This document shows, one piece after another, positions 31,809-42,352 of a stretch of DNA of 64,000 bases. Source of the DNA: Limnephilus marmoratus (lineage: Eukaryota > Arthropoda > Insecta > Trichoptera > Limnephilidae). Both the position numbers and the translations under genes were made by a program. The notes below the pieces were generated by a model. The model had not been told where the DNA came from. It saw nothing but the letters and a program-made list of their open reading frames with translations, and did not search any database. Each line of letters opens with the position of its first letter. The first letter of the stretch is position 1. The stretch spans positions 39,775,460-39,839,459 of the forward strand of contig OU862913.1 in NCBI GenBank assembly GCA_917880885.1, given 5' to 3'.

Positions 31809-33035
31809 TATGGTAAATATTTCCCTATGGAGTCCACGCTCAAAACAAACTTTAAAAAATTAAAACAAACACCAGGTAGATTACAGTTAGTAATAAGTAA
31901 TTCAGTAACCGGAATTTAAAAATATTGCTTTTTAATGGTTATTTTGTTGTCTTTAAAAACGCGAAATGTCATTTTATCAAGGAATACCATTTTGTTAATT
32001 ACGACGGAAACGTCTCGCGTGATTTTTCGTGTTTATGAAACCGAACAAAATAATGATTAATACGCATTATTTATCATTTCCGAAGACTGCAATTCGTACT
32101 TATTATTGTCTAACTGACAGAAAGTGATTTTTTCTTTTAAAAATGCGTATTTCGTCGTCGTTATTAACATGGCGGTCCTTGAAAAATGACATTTCACGAT
32201 TTAAAAATTTAAAAAAAAACATTCATATTTGAATTACTTATTCTTCTTCTTCTTTGTGTGCCATATCAGGTCCCCCCGACGTTGGCGATCACTCTTGAGA
32301 ATGTCTCCCTGTCTTGCGCTGCCCGGAATAGCTCCTCCACACTTCTAATGCCGGTCCACTCTCGTATATTACGCAGCCAAGACATTTGTCTCCTACCAGG
32401 CCCTCGGCGACCCTCTATCTTGCCTTTCAATATCAAATGGAGCAAGTGATACTTCTCCCCTCGAAGTATATGACCCAGATATGAAATTTTCCTGACTTTT
32501 ATTAGTAGATTAGTAGATTAGACTACTAAGTATAACTAAGCAGTTCTCTATCTGCTCTAGCCCGCCTGAGAATTTCTGTGTTGGTGATCATGTCGGTCCA
32601 TGGGACCTTGAGCATTCTCCGGTGAAGCCACATATCAAAAGCCTCTAACCTGTTCATGGTATTTACTTTCAAGGTCCATGTTTCACATCCATAGAGCAAG
32701 ACCGACCACACATAACATTTTAGCATTCTCTGCCTTAGTTTTAAGCTGATATTGTCATTGCAGAAGAGGGATTTCATTTTAATGAACGCAGTTCTTGCTG
32801 CTTCAATTCTGGGTCAAGAGTCTCCGTGAGAATACTGCTTAATAAAATATAATATAATTATATAATAACATTATTATATTTAATAATATAATAACTTAAT
32901 ATAATATCATACTACTTAATACTTACTTACTGTTAGTAATAATTACTTATTACTAACCATTATCTACCTAGTACAATTTATTTTAATTTTTAAAAGTGTG
33001 TTTTGAGCGTGGACTCGATAGGGAAATATTTACCA
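31809..33035. mobile_element. TIR element (~100-bp inverted ends) upstream of gene C
   Basis: The left end (about 31809-31910) and inverted right end (about 32935-33035) share ATGGTAAATATTTCCCTAT, GAGTCCACGCTCAAAACA and GTTAGTAATAAGTAATT. An RTE fragment (32245-32778) lies inside. The element sits just 5' of the first coding exon of gene C, so it may affect that promoter. Confidence 0.65.
32245..32778 (-). mobile_element. RTE-type LINE 3' fragment, frameshifted
   Basis: The minus strand reads LKCYVWSVLLYGCETWTL, NRLEAFDMWLHRRMLKVPW and NTEILRRARADRE. After a gap it continues as ISYLGHILRGEKYHLLHLIL-like sequence and RQMSWLRNIREWTGIRSVEE. These are the hallmark C-terminal blocks of RTE-clade LINEs. 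RT core and endonuclease are missing. Confidence 0.8.
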
Positions 33036-33177
33036 TATTTTTTTCAGGTTCTCCGTAAAACAGTTATACACCAAAATATTATGGAGTAGATTACAAAATT
33101 TTATAAAAAAAGTGTATAGAGGCAGTTTTACTTTTTTTCTCTGTGTTGTGACGTTTGAAAAGATAGTTACTCTCTAA

Positions 33178-33363
33178 CTATCCTTTGACAAACGTTACAA
33201 GATGATACACACAAACGTACTCTCTGGAGGTGACATTGAAGATGTCGATTCTCAATGCAGAATCGTTAATAGTTAGGTTGCTCAGTTTAACGGCGCATTT
33301 TAATACGCAGAAGTTCTCGCTTTCGTAGCATAAAAAAGTGAGCGGGATCTCCCACGAGTACAC
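33178..33363 (-). other. Unidentified short ORF, coding-like
   Basis: 61 codons with mixed, non-repetitive composition (SWEIPLTFLCYESENF, then LRIDIFNVTSREYVCVYH). It ends at a stop and has an in-frame stop five codons upstream of a GTG (not ATG) start. Locally GC-richer than its flanks. It could be a fragment of a captured gene; no family is recognised. Confidence 0.2.
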
Positions 33364-34273
33364 GCGTTAGGAACATAAAAATAATCTCTTTAATAATATA
33401 TATTATAAATAATTAATATTAAATAATATTATTTACACTATTCGCGCGAAACTGACAAGGAAACACTCGGAAAAAACAAAATATAATGATGCGACCGTTA
33501 AGTGGAATGAAAATGTTATTTATAGATCCCATTATGACTTCTCAACACCAAAAAATACATTCCTTAATCGACAGTTTTAACATTTCTTTAAATATAAGAT
33601 GAATATAACCTAAAAACTACACCCAAGGCGATGCAGAAAAACTTGCCCGCATAATGTTCAAGGTTTTTACAAAAGCAATAAGTACGTATTACAAATGTAT
33701 TTCCAAAAGTCAGAAATCGAGTTAAGTAATAAGTAAAACAAATATCTACTCACGAAAAAGGCGGAAGACAGTTCTAATGTCGATGTGTTTGATGGACGAG
33801 TAACGTAACCTAATATTGGAAGTGGTTGAGAAGACGTCCCTGGAAAAAGTTAATTCAAGAGCTTTAGATATAATTGTGATGATTTCGGCGCCGTTTTAAA
33901 ACTTTCAAATAACAAGAAAGGCACCTAATTAATGCGAAATTAGAAAACGGAACAGCTTGCAGTTTTGTTATCCGCTATTACAGGTCATTTGTCATTTGGA
34001 ACCATACCATAGACAAAAGACAAACGCAGAAAGGTAGACATATTCGGCTTTCGGGTCCCGGCTTTGTCGAACCGGTTCGTTTTCTGTCACTGGAACCGTC
34101 GTTGCGATATCAAGTTCGAAATCGGCTATTTTTGGAATATTTATCTAAAATTAAACAAAAAACTGACGTAGGTAGGTACACTGTTTTTGTGTTAAGCATA
34201 TTATACATAGACGGCTTTACTAATAAAAAAACTTCACTACCGTTAAACGCTGTTTTTGAAAAAAAAGGTAAAC

Positions 34274-35706
34274 TTTGGGGATCGTTGGAAACGGTTAATA
34301 CGCACTTTTTTTTTAAATATCTTTTGATTCACCTTAATTACATCAAAAGACAACTATTTGCATTGGGGGAAGTGGAAAATATTTCATTCTAAATTTCGAT
34401 TACGTAAAATTAAAATTAGCTTTTATTCTGTGAAACGAGACCGTCCATTTTCAAACATTATTTTCAAATGTCATTTTTTTGTGATGTTGGTATTCTTGTT
34501 ACTGTACGAAAAGATGCTAGAGCAAATCGTAGCAGACTTCATGGGAATTCGGCTCGTAAAACCAACGGCTAGAGACAAAATCGCGCGGGAGTTTTTTAAT
34601 GTTATAAAACTGAAATTCCGCCTAATTAGTAGGTACTACCTAATACACATGTATTGCGTGCGTTGATTAAAATTTATTAGTTTAAATTTTTTTTGACTTT
34701 AAAATTTTATTTTTATAAGTCGACTATTTCTGCGATGTTGAGCGGCTACGTACGCTAATTTTATGTGATATGGTTTGTGATACAAAAGAAAGTGCCCCTT
34801 TATAACGCCCACTCGCGTCACGGCAAAAAAACATCCCAGTTTTCAAGTAGTTTAGCGGCTACGCTAGGTTTGTGTAACATGGTTTGTGATAGAAAAGAAA
34901 GTGCCCCCTTCGTAGCGCCTACTCGCGTCACGGCAAAAAAACATCCCAGTTTTCAAGTAGTTTAGCGGCTACGCTAGGTTTGTGTAACATGGTTTGTGAT
35001 AGAAAAGAAAGTGCCCCCTTCGTAGCGCCTACTCGCGTCACGGCAAAAAAACATCCCAGTTTTCAAGTAGTTTAGCGGCTACGCTAGGTTTGTGTAACAT
35101 GGTTTGTGATAGAAAAGAAAGTGCCCCCTTCGTAGCGCTTACTCGCGTCACGGCAAAAAAACATCCCAGTTTTCAAGTAGTTTAGCGGCTACGCTAGGTT
35201 TGTGTAACCTGGTTTGTGATACAAAAGAAAGTGCCCCTTTATAACGCCTACTCGCGTCAAGGCAAGAAAAACATCCCAGTTTTCAAGTAGTTTAACGGCT
35301 ACGCTAGGTTTGTGTAACACGGTTTTTGATACAAAAGTGAATGTATTACAAGAAAAAATAATTAGGTACCGAAATTAAAAACATGTTTTTTTCCGTCATT
35401 TTATTCCCAAAACTCCGATAATTTAGTACTTACCTTTCCAGATTTCGTGGTACCTTCAAAATCTTCTAGCCGTTCGTTATACATTCAAGTGTATCGGGAA
35501 TACCAACATACCAAAGTGATAATAACCACAATCGCGTACAATCTCACAAGACGAAAGCTAATTTTAATTTTACGTAATCGAAATTTAAAATGAAATATTT
35601 TCCACTTCCCCCAATGCAAAAAGTTGTCTTTTAATGTAATTAAGGTGAATCAAAAGATATTTTTTAAAAAAAGTGCGTATTAACCGTTTCCAACGATCCC
35701 CAAAAA
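34274..35706. mobile_element. Foldback element 1 with satellite core
   Basis: Arms 34274-34425 and 35552-35706 are inverted copies (TTTGGGGATCGTTGGAAACG, TGATTCACCTTAATTACAT, GCATTGGGGGAAGTGGAAAA). Between them lies a 110-bp tandem array (34741-35332) and ~220 bp of unique sequence. The arm motif CACCTTAATTA and the core unit recur in foldback element 2. No coding capacity. Confidence 0.75.
34741..35332. repeat. Tandem array, 110-bp unit, ~5.4 copies
   Basis: TTTAGCGGCTACGCTAGG recurs at 34851, 34961, 35071, 35181 and 35291 (one with TTTAACGGCT), exactly 110 bp apart, plus a diverged first unit from 34741. Middle units are almost identical while the outer ones differ, as expected from unequal exchange. 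Single units occur at 39290-39440 in foldback element 2. Confidence 0.95.
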
Positions 35707-35879
35707 TTAATAAAAAAAAATGTATATTATTTTAAACCCAAATTCCATTTGGTGGTCATAAACGCATTTCCGTGACCATGCAGTTCAAAAAAGGAACCGT
35801 TTATTTTTCTCACAATTAATTTATCTAGCCACTTCATTGCCTATATGAGTTATATATTTTTTCTAAAATTTTGTAGCAA

Positions 35880-36060
35880 CCACCCCTCAGTTGCTTTAGT
35901 CGTTGCGTTCCGTAAAGTTACGGTTACCTGCGTCGAAAATTCGATTTTTATGTCTAGAATTTAAAAAATAATATTCATTATAATGAACTATCAAAAGAAG
36001 GAACTGTCAGCAGCCGACTTTTATGATTATTTTCTTCAATTGTCTAATGTCTATGGAAAT
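35880..36060 (+). repeat. Rep-F fragment (5' part)
   Basis: TACCTGCGTCGAAAATTCGA, GACTTTTATGATTATTTTCT and AATTGTCTAATGTCTATGG match 19850-19980. The rest of this Rep-F copy resumes at 38760, so 36.1-38.75 kb appears to be inserted sequence. Confidence 0.6.
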
Positions 36061-36744
36061 ATAGTTTTTATCTCGTGTCCTAGGATTGCCAAGTCGTGAA
36101 GAAATTCCCAAATTTCGGGGAATTTCAAAGATTTTTCAGGAATTGTGCATTTTGCAGGAAGGACAATTTTGAGAGAGAAATGTGGGGATTAGGGGCATTT
36201 CTTCATTATTCTACCATCTTGAAAAAAAAAAATTACAATAATTTCGAGAGTTTACTATAATTTTTTTTTCATTATTACGAAATGTTCAAACAAATTTTTG
36301 TTTTTAAAACCTGAACGAAAGAAAAAACCATAAAATTATTAGATGATTATAATATAAATGAAAAAAAAATGAAATAATTGAACTTTGTATAAACCACTTA
36401 TATATAATATATAATATAAATGGTTATTTCGGTAGAATTTTGTTTCTTTTTTGAGGTATAAGAAAGTGTGGGGAATTGCAGGGAATTTAACCATCTATTG
36501 TAGGTATTTTAGAACGCACGCACTGGCAACCTTGCTCGTAACGTTTCCATTGCATCAGGGGTCCTAGCACACTGAAATCGTTATCTTTACAATATCGAAT
36601 CGGCATGGCATAACAACCGACGATTTTGTACCGAACCGATTTTCATAAGCAATGTAAGGTAATCAAAAAGAAATTGTTATACGCTGGCAACACTTGAGGT
36701 ACTTTCTATGTAGCTGTCACAATGTCTATGGAATCGGAGTTTTA

Positions 36745-37605
36745 GACCGGGAGCCGGTACACAAACCTTACGAGTACACGGATGAAACTACTTTGAAGTG
36801 ATAATGGACATTTAGTAAGCCTTAAAAAAGCTGGTGCGCCGCGCCTCTTGGCAGATTCCGCGCAGTCATGGAACTAGAGAAATTCTTCAATGGGATGGTT
36901 TAGAATCTAGAATACAGTTATTCGTTGGTTTCATTCGTGTACTCGATGACGTAAAATTTACTAATTTCTATCCCAATTTAACACCGGCTGCCTGCGAACG
37001 TGCCAGGCTGCCGGTTGGCAGACCTGCTAATTTTCTCATCTACTAATCGACCTTTATCATATGAAACCATTCCCGTTCGTGCAACCGATGACGTAATTTT
37101 TTCGAATAAAAACGAGTGTGTTTTAGACCACACGACTGAAGTAAAACTTCACTAACTTATGCCGGGTTCCCGTTGTATATAATGTTATACATATAGGATG
37201 GAACCATTACAGTTAAGTTGATCCCAAGGTTACAGTGTCCTTGCAACGCGTGCCGGGTACCCATCACCATCCCAATCCCCATCCCCATCCCCATTCCCAT
37301 TCCCATCCCCCCAAAGGCCCAACCGTTCGCCCACCGTTCGCATCGATTACCGTTCGCATAAAATGTATATAATATCCTTTTTCGTAACGCATTCACCAGC
37401 CTACCCCCCATGTCGAGCGTGCATAAAGAAGTTTTACTTCAAAAATCGCTCACTATTTCCATGACTGCGTGGAACCTTCCAAGATTTGCACCGGCAGACT
37501 AGCTTGTTTAAGGCTTACTAAATGTACATTATCACTACAAAGTAGTTTCATCTGTGTACTCGATGACGTGTGTTTGTGTAGCCAGGCTCCCGGTCTATAA
37601 TACCT
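36745..37605. mobile_element. TIR element with ~90-bp inverted ends
   Basis: The left end (AGACCGGGAGCC, GTACACGGATGAAACTACTT, ATTTAGTAAGCCTTAAA) is mirrored at 37505-37605 (TTTAAGGCTTACTAAATGTA, AGTAGTTTCATCTGTGTACT, GGCTCCCGGTCTATAA). A second element is nested inside at 37125-37445. Confidence 0.75.
37125..37445. mobile_element. Nested TIR element with CCCATC microsatellite
   Basis: Bounded by CTGAAGTAAAACTTCA and GAAGTTTTACTTCA. Inside are a (CCCATC)n run, CCACCGTTCGCATCGATTAC and CGTAACGCATTCACCA. A paralogue is at 43455-43770, where the microsatellite is GATAAG instead. Confidence 0.65.
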
Positions 37606-37609
37606 GTCA

Positions 37610-38480
37610 AAAACATTTTAGTCCATTAATGTAATAATATGACAACTAACTAATAATCTTTTCTTTTGAACATTTAAAGATCCATTTACACCGAGATTTT
37701 TGCTGAGATATCATAATAATATTAAATACACACACTTGAATGTACGTAGGAAGTCCGCATGTATTTTTTGACAATAAAAAGGAGTTAATTTGACAATGAG
37801 ATCATTAGCCATAATACGAGATATATTCGTAAGTACGAAACTGTCAAACGAAAACGTCTGAATTCCGATTTAATTCAATCCTGCAATCTTCGATAATCTG
37901 CCTCCGTTCATTAATAAACCAGTAATTATGCAGAAAGAATGTCATTATTAATAAAGTTGCGTAGGTATATCGCCAGTCAAACAAACGACAGGGTGATTTA
38001 CAATCTCGTATCGATAACGAACCGATTGCCCTAGCACGCTTGCGCCATCGATAGGCAGACCGACGTCGAAGGGAAATAAATAAGGAATCGTCACACGATG
38101 GCAACACTGGCGATCTTTTAATGAATTTTCGTTTCTTAATTTGAAATGTGCTGCGTAAAAATGAAAAATACCAATAAATTGACAATTTCGAATTGAAATT
38201 CGAACTCAAATAAATATTGGCGTTTCGCGTGTAGATACTTTTTGAGACTAAACGACATTTTAACAAATTTCGTTTCTCGAATTTGAAAGCAATTAATTGA
38301 TCGCCTCATGAAATAACTGAGTCTATGGGTCTCGTATACGATTTCTTTAAATTCTGAGAGTTTTTTTAGTTCACCTCTACTCATTAATTAGCCAGTTATT
38401 TTGCGTAACAAACGACATTATTTAAAAAAATCTGTACATTGACAGCTTATCTGTCACTCCGGAAGCCACGGTAAAAACGG
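37610..38480. other. Unassigned intergenic stretch
   Basis: No gene recognised. The 140-codon open frame at 37844-38266 (-) has no known motif, and parts of it (ATTAAT(A/T)A(A/G)CCAGTTATT words) recur at 38380, so it is probably chance within repeat DNA. Confidence 0.4.
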
Positions 38481-38489
38481 CGTCTTTTG

Positions 38490-38745
38490 TCAACCGACTG
38501 TCGGAATCGTATGTTCACTGTGCTCGCAAATATCGCTAACTGACCATAGACGACGGATTTATTACATTTCGTATTAATATTGGGGTTTTATCAACCAAGA
38601 ATGCATACGATTTGACAGGCTTTTGTCAATCGTCGGTCGGAATATCCCTTAACAATTGTTGAGCGTGCTAGCACATATTGATAACTGACCATAAATGACG
38701 GATTTTACCGATATCGTATTGATATAGGGTTATATCGATCGACCA
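38490..38745. repeat. Imperfect tandem duplication, ~130-bp unit
   Basis: Both units contain CTTTTGTCAA, a CGGAAT word, AACTGACCATA and GACGGATTT in the same order (about 38490-38610 and 38622-38745). The right end TGCTAGGACCCCAGG is inverted relative to GGGGTCCTAGCAC at 36556, suggesting the termini of one element spanning 36.55-38.76 kb. Confidence 0.5.
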
Positions 38746-38759
38746 TGCTAGGACCCCAG

Positions 38760-39035
38760 GTGTCATCACACAATACCAGTCTTGCTGCGATTTTCTGTAT
38801 TAAAAGTGAATTAATTGCACAATATTTATGTTACATTTATAAAGTTTTGGGTTACTTCAGTGACCATCACATTTTTATTCTAAAGTTATTGACATTCTTT
38901 TATTTCTACTTTTCTTGTGACGTTTTAACACATTGCAATTGACCGCGGCCCTTCGCCTTGTTCGTAAGTAGGTTCATGTTATATTGACTATGTCATACCT
39001 AAGTTACTCAATTAGTGCATTATTATTATAAAAAT
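38760..39035 (+). repeat. Rep-F fragment (3' part)
   Basis: GCGATTTTCTGTATTAAAAG, CTTCAGTGACCATCACATTT, ATTGACATTCTTTTATTTCT and TGACCGCGGCCCTTCGCC match the corresponding blocks at 20070-20260. Confidence 0.65.
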
Positions 39036-39042
39036 GGGTAAA

Positions 39043-39678
39043 TATCGGTTCGGACTGGCCACGCTTATTACGAATAATTTTTAGAAAAAAAACTTTAGAT
39101 TCGCCTTAATTACTATAAAAGGAAACTTTTTGGCTTTGGGGCGGCGGAAAAAAATGCATTTTAATTTTCAATTGCATAAAACCAAAATTCACTTCGCGAA
39201 CCGACGACGCAGCGAAAATCCGCAGCCGTAGCTGTCACTGTTATGGACTGTAGCTGACTTCGTGGGATAAAGCGCGTAATTATGAAATTTCTCTAGCGGG
39301 CTTGTTTGTGTAACACGGTTTGTGATACAAAAGAATGTGCCCCTTTATAACGCCTGCTCGCGTCAACGCAAGAAAAACATCCCAGTTTTCAAGTGGTTTA
39401 GCGGCTACGCTAGGTTTGTGCAACATGGTTTGTGATTCGCGGTATTTCATGTAGGTATCCCACGAAGTCAGCTACAGTCCATAACAGTGACAGCTACGGC
39501 TGCGGATTTTCGCTGCGTCGGTTCGCGAAGTGAATTTTGGTTTTATGCAATTGAAAATTAAAATGCATTATTTTCCGCCGCCCCAAAGCCAAAAAGTTTC
39601 CTTTTATAGTAATTAAGGCGAATCTAAAGTTTTTTTCTAAAAATTATTCGTAATAAGCGTGGCCAGTCCGAACCGATA
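39043..39678. mobile_element. Foldback element 2, 225-bp arms
   Basis: Arms 39043-39269 and 39456-39678 are almost perfect inverted copies (TATCGGTTCGGACTGGCCAC, GGCGGCGGAAAA, GACTGTAGCTGACTTCGTGG). The ~190-bp core holds one and a half 110-bp units of the array in foldback element 1. Both elements share the arm phrase CCTTAATTA. Confidence 0.85.
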
Positions 39679-39679
39679 A

Positions 39680-40385
39680 TTACCTAAAAATGTATAATAC
39701 ATAACATTCGCGATATAATTTATAGCTACCCAACACCATCCAGAATATCACGCGACAAACAAGAGCACATGTACAAGTTTGTTCATTACATTTGTCTGCT
39801 TAGTACAATAATACCACCTCTTGCATGTTTCTACGGAATGTTATTTGTCTTTGGGATTGTTTAAAGTTCTCAAATTCACAGATTATTTACTGACTTGTAA
39901 TTGTTTTTACTACTACTTGTTTATGTTTGTATATTTTTTTACCATTTCTTATTCACTGTTTTATATAGACGACCGGCATGGTCTATTTTGAATTTCATTA
40001 TTGAATTTTAACAATCGACAGCCATAGAAAATCACACAAATCTGACAGGAGATCTCATCCGATATCTGTCTCGATCCCACAAAAGATATAGAATCGCTCT
40101 GCTGGTTTGACTACGCAATAACTACACCATAGTAAATATACCCTTTGTGTACTACTGTCACGAAAATAACTCATAAGTTATAAAAAACCGTTTAAGTATA
40201 TTTTCCTCCGATTATTTTTGTTAAGCCAACTTTGCTTTTGGTTCTCGTAAGTCCTTTAAAAGCCGCTGTGAGAAAATCTTTTATAATTAAATCCTTAGTG
40301 TAACTATTTTTTGTCGCTCGGTTATTTATTGGAAACATCGTTCTAGTTGTATTTAAATCAAGTATATAAGTAAAATTTTAAGCAA
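39680..40385. other. Intergenic stretch, one short repeat match only
   Basis: 39695-39760 is the reverse complement of the unit and right flank of the minisatellite at 52371-52620 (TTATAGCTACCCAACACC, ATCACGCGACA). Nothing else recognised. Confidence 0.45.
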
Positions 40386-40618
40386 CCCCCGACACAAAAA
40401 GAGCTGATGACCTTGAAATGCCTGAACAGATTTTCATGAATTATAGCTAAGAACCATCTCGATCACGTCAGCTTTCAAACAAACAAAAAAACGCATCACA
40501 AACGGTCCATTCTCATCCAGTCGTTTAGGAGCTACGATGCCACAGACAGACACAAACACAGACAGACAGACACACAGAAAGTCAAACTTATAACACCGTT
40601 CCTTGCGCCGGGGGTTAA
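40385..40618. mobile_element. MITE with AACCCCCG termini and GACA repeats
   Basis: The left end AACCCCCGACACAAAAAGAG and the inverted right end AACCCCCGGCGCAAGGAACG pair. Inside: GTCGTTTAGGAGCTACGATG followed by an ACAGACAGACAC microsatellite. About 230 bp, non-coding. Confidence 0.65.
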
Positions 40619-40713
40619 AAATAAGTCAAATGACTCCCTAATAAGCGTAATAAATGAGCTGTGAACGGGAAACTAATGAATATAGTTTTATTGAAGTAGA
40701 GTGAGAATTTTTT

Positions 40714-40800
40714 TGGGGTGTTGTGCCGTGTTGCGCTACCTCCTTCTTTAGCCAACGTTAAAAATGCTTCTGGCCGTGAAAATCTTAAAACTTATCTAGA
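40714..40800 (+). mobile_element. Penelope-like terminal fragment without ribozyme core
   Basis: GTGTTGTGCCGTGTTGCGCT and CCTCCTTCTTTAGCCAACGTT match the 3' partner sequences of the cores at 1567-1640 and 61640-61800. CTGATGA...GAAAC itself is missing. Confidence 0.5.
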
Positions 40801-40969
40801 GTGAGAATGATGGAATTTTTATTTTAGTGCTAGCATTTTTCACTTTTTAATGCGATATAATTATAACTTACTCGTATAACTGTTAATACGTTTGTTAACA
40901 TGTTATCCACCCTGATATTTGATGCATGAGGTCAAATAACCTTCTATTGTGCTTATTGCAAGTTGGTCT

Positions 40970-41520
40970 AGATCACCTCCAAGGTTTTGAATATTTCGTT
41001 ACATCTGTAGGTGATTACTTAAACCAGCTAACGCGTTTCGTAAGAAACCATTCTCGTATTTGAAGTGCAGTTATAAATTTGTAGTTGCATATGTGCTGCA
41101 AGTATTGGAGGAAAGCAATTTCACGTTCTGAGTATAGTTTTAATTCCCTGCCTACAGATTCAACCTGTAATTAAAACCAGTTCTGTGTTAAGAATGCAAC
41201 GAAAACGCATCAGGTGTGATTTTATTTGCTAACGCATTTCTTATGTTGGAAGTGCATTTATAAAATTCTAGTTTCGTAGCTTATGCTGCTAGAATTAGAG
41301 GAAAGCCATTTTCATGTTCTAAGTGTAGTTTTAATTCCCCGCATGCAAATTTAATCTAAATTGAAACTAGTTCCGTGTTCAGAATGCAACGAAAAATTTC
41401 AGTTGTGGTTTCATCTGCTGATGCATTTTGACGGAAACCAGTTTAGCCCGCCAGAATTTTAGGAAAACCTTTTGCATGTTCTGAGTGTACCTATAAGGAA
41501 ATAGTGTTGGCAGTTACGTA
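40970..41520 (+). pseudogene. Decayed zinc-finger paralogue upstream of gene B
   Basis: 40980-41025 (TTTTGAATATTTCGTT, GTGATTACTTAAA) matches 21058-21095 upstream of gene A. Then come eroded finger pieces: GAAAGCCATTTTCATGTTCT plus AAGTGTAG, and GAAAACCTTTTGCATGTTCT plus GAGTGTACC (KPFxCSxC). No open frame is left. Confidence 0.6.
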
Positions 41521-41654
41521 ACTATTTTTTTAATTAGTTTAAGTAAAACCAGTTCTTTGATTCGAATGTGCGGAGTGTGGCCCGCGGGTTAACGTATGAA
41601 CATCCAAATGGCCCGCGACGCTAAAAAGGTTCCCCACCTCTGAATTAAATGAAG

Positions 41655-41835
41655 ACAATATTAGCGAAACTCAATCGAAAATGTGGAGACAGAAAAATCA
41701 GAAAAAGATATTGGCACCTATGGGACTCGAACCCAGGACCCTTTGCTTACATGGCAAGTGCTCTACCACTGAGCTAAGGTGTCGATATCAAATTCGGTCA
41801 CTTTTAACTGTATCATACTTCGACTAAGAACTACC
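41655..41835 (-). mobile_element. SINE-B copy with threonine-tRNA-like head
   Basis: The head 41713-41783 (71 nt) folds as a tRNA: acceptor GACACCT/AGGTGCC, D-arm GCTC/GAGC, B box GGGTTCGAGTCCC, anticodon position TGT (Thr). U33 is A, and the acceptor, anticodon and T stems each have one mismatch, so it is a SINE head and not a working tRNA. The tail (ATATCTTTTTCTGATTTTTC, then ATTTTCGATTGAGTTTCG) follows. A near-identical copy is 350 bp downstream. Confidence 0.75.
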
Positions 41836-42049
41836 AACATTATCTTCATTTTCTTAACGCACATATTGGCTGCTATCTTTATATAAGATTTCAAGATTCA
41901 CCCCGAACTAAATGCTATCTAAATAGTGTCTGGATAAATTTTTATCCTTTTAATATGTGACATCTATTGATTTTTCTGCAAGTCCAGGATGAACATTTAT
42001 TTTTAGTTTTGAACTTTTATGAGTAAAATCTCAAATTATAATATTTAAT

Positions 42050-42240
42050 TAAATGAAGACAATATTAGCGAAACTCAATCGAAAATGTGGAGACAGAAAA
42101 ATCAGAAAAAGATATTGGCACCTCTGGGACTCGAACCCAGGACCCTTTGCTTACATGGCGAATGCTCTACCGCTGAGCTAAGGTGTCGAAATCAAATTCG
42201 GTCACTTTTAACTGTATCATACTTTGACTTCTTATTTATC
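42050..42240 (-). mobile_element. SINE-B copy 2 with threonine-tRNA-like head
   Basis: Head 42117-42187, T stem perfect (CTGGG/CCCAG), anticodon position TGT; one mismatch in the anticodon stem and A at position 33. About 190 bp match the copy at 41655-41835, including flanks, so it may be a local duplication. It lies ~110 bp before gene B exon 1. Confidence 0.75.
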
Positions 42241-42352
42241 CACTCGTAAATGAGATTAACGAATTAATGTGCTATTGCAGGTATAATTTATTTTGAGCTG
42301 GGATCAATTACCATCACTATAATATTTAATCTGAACGCTATTACAGAAGGCC

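Noticed and set aside
34741..35332. CRISPR array
   Set aside because: The 110-bp units are contiguous without unique spacers, in an animal genome, inside foldback arms.
37844..38266. 140-codon open frame on the minus strand
   Set aside because: No recognisable motif, partly repeated nearby and inside a stretch that appears inserted in Rep-F.
41700..42190. Two functional tRNA-Thr genes
   Set aside because: Position 33 is A, stems carry mismatches and both have the shared SINE tail, so they are SINE heads.
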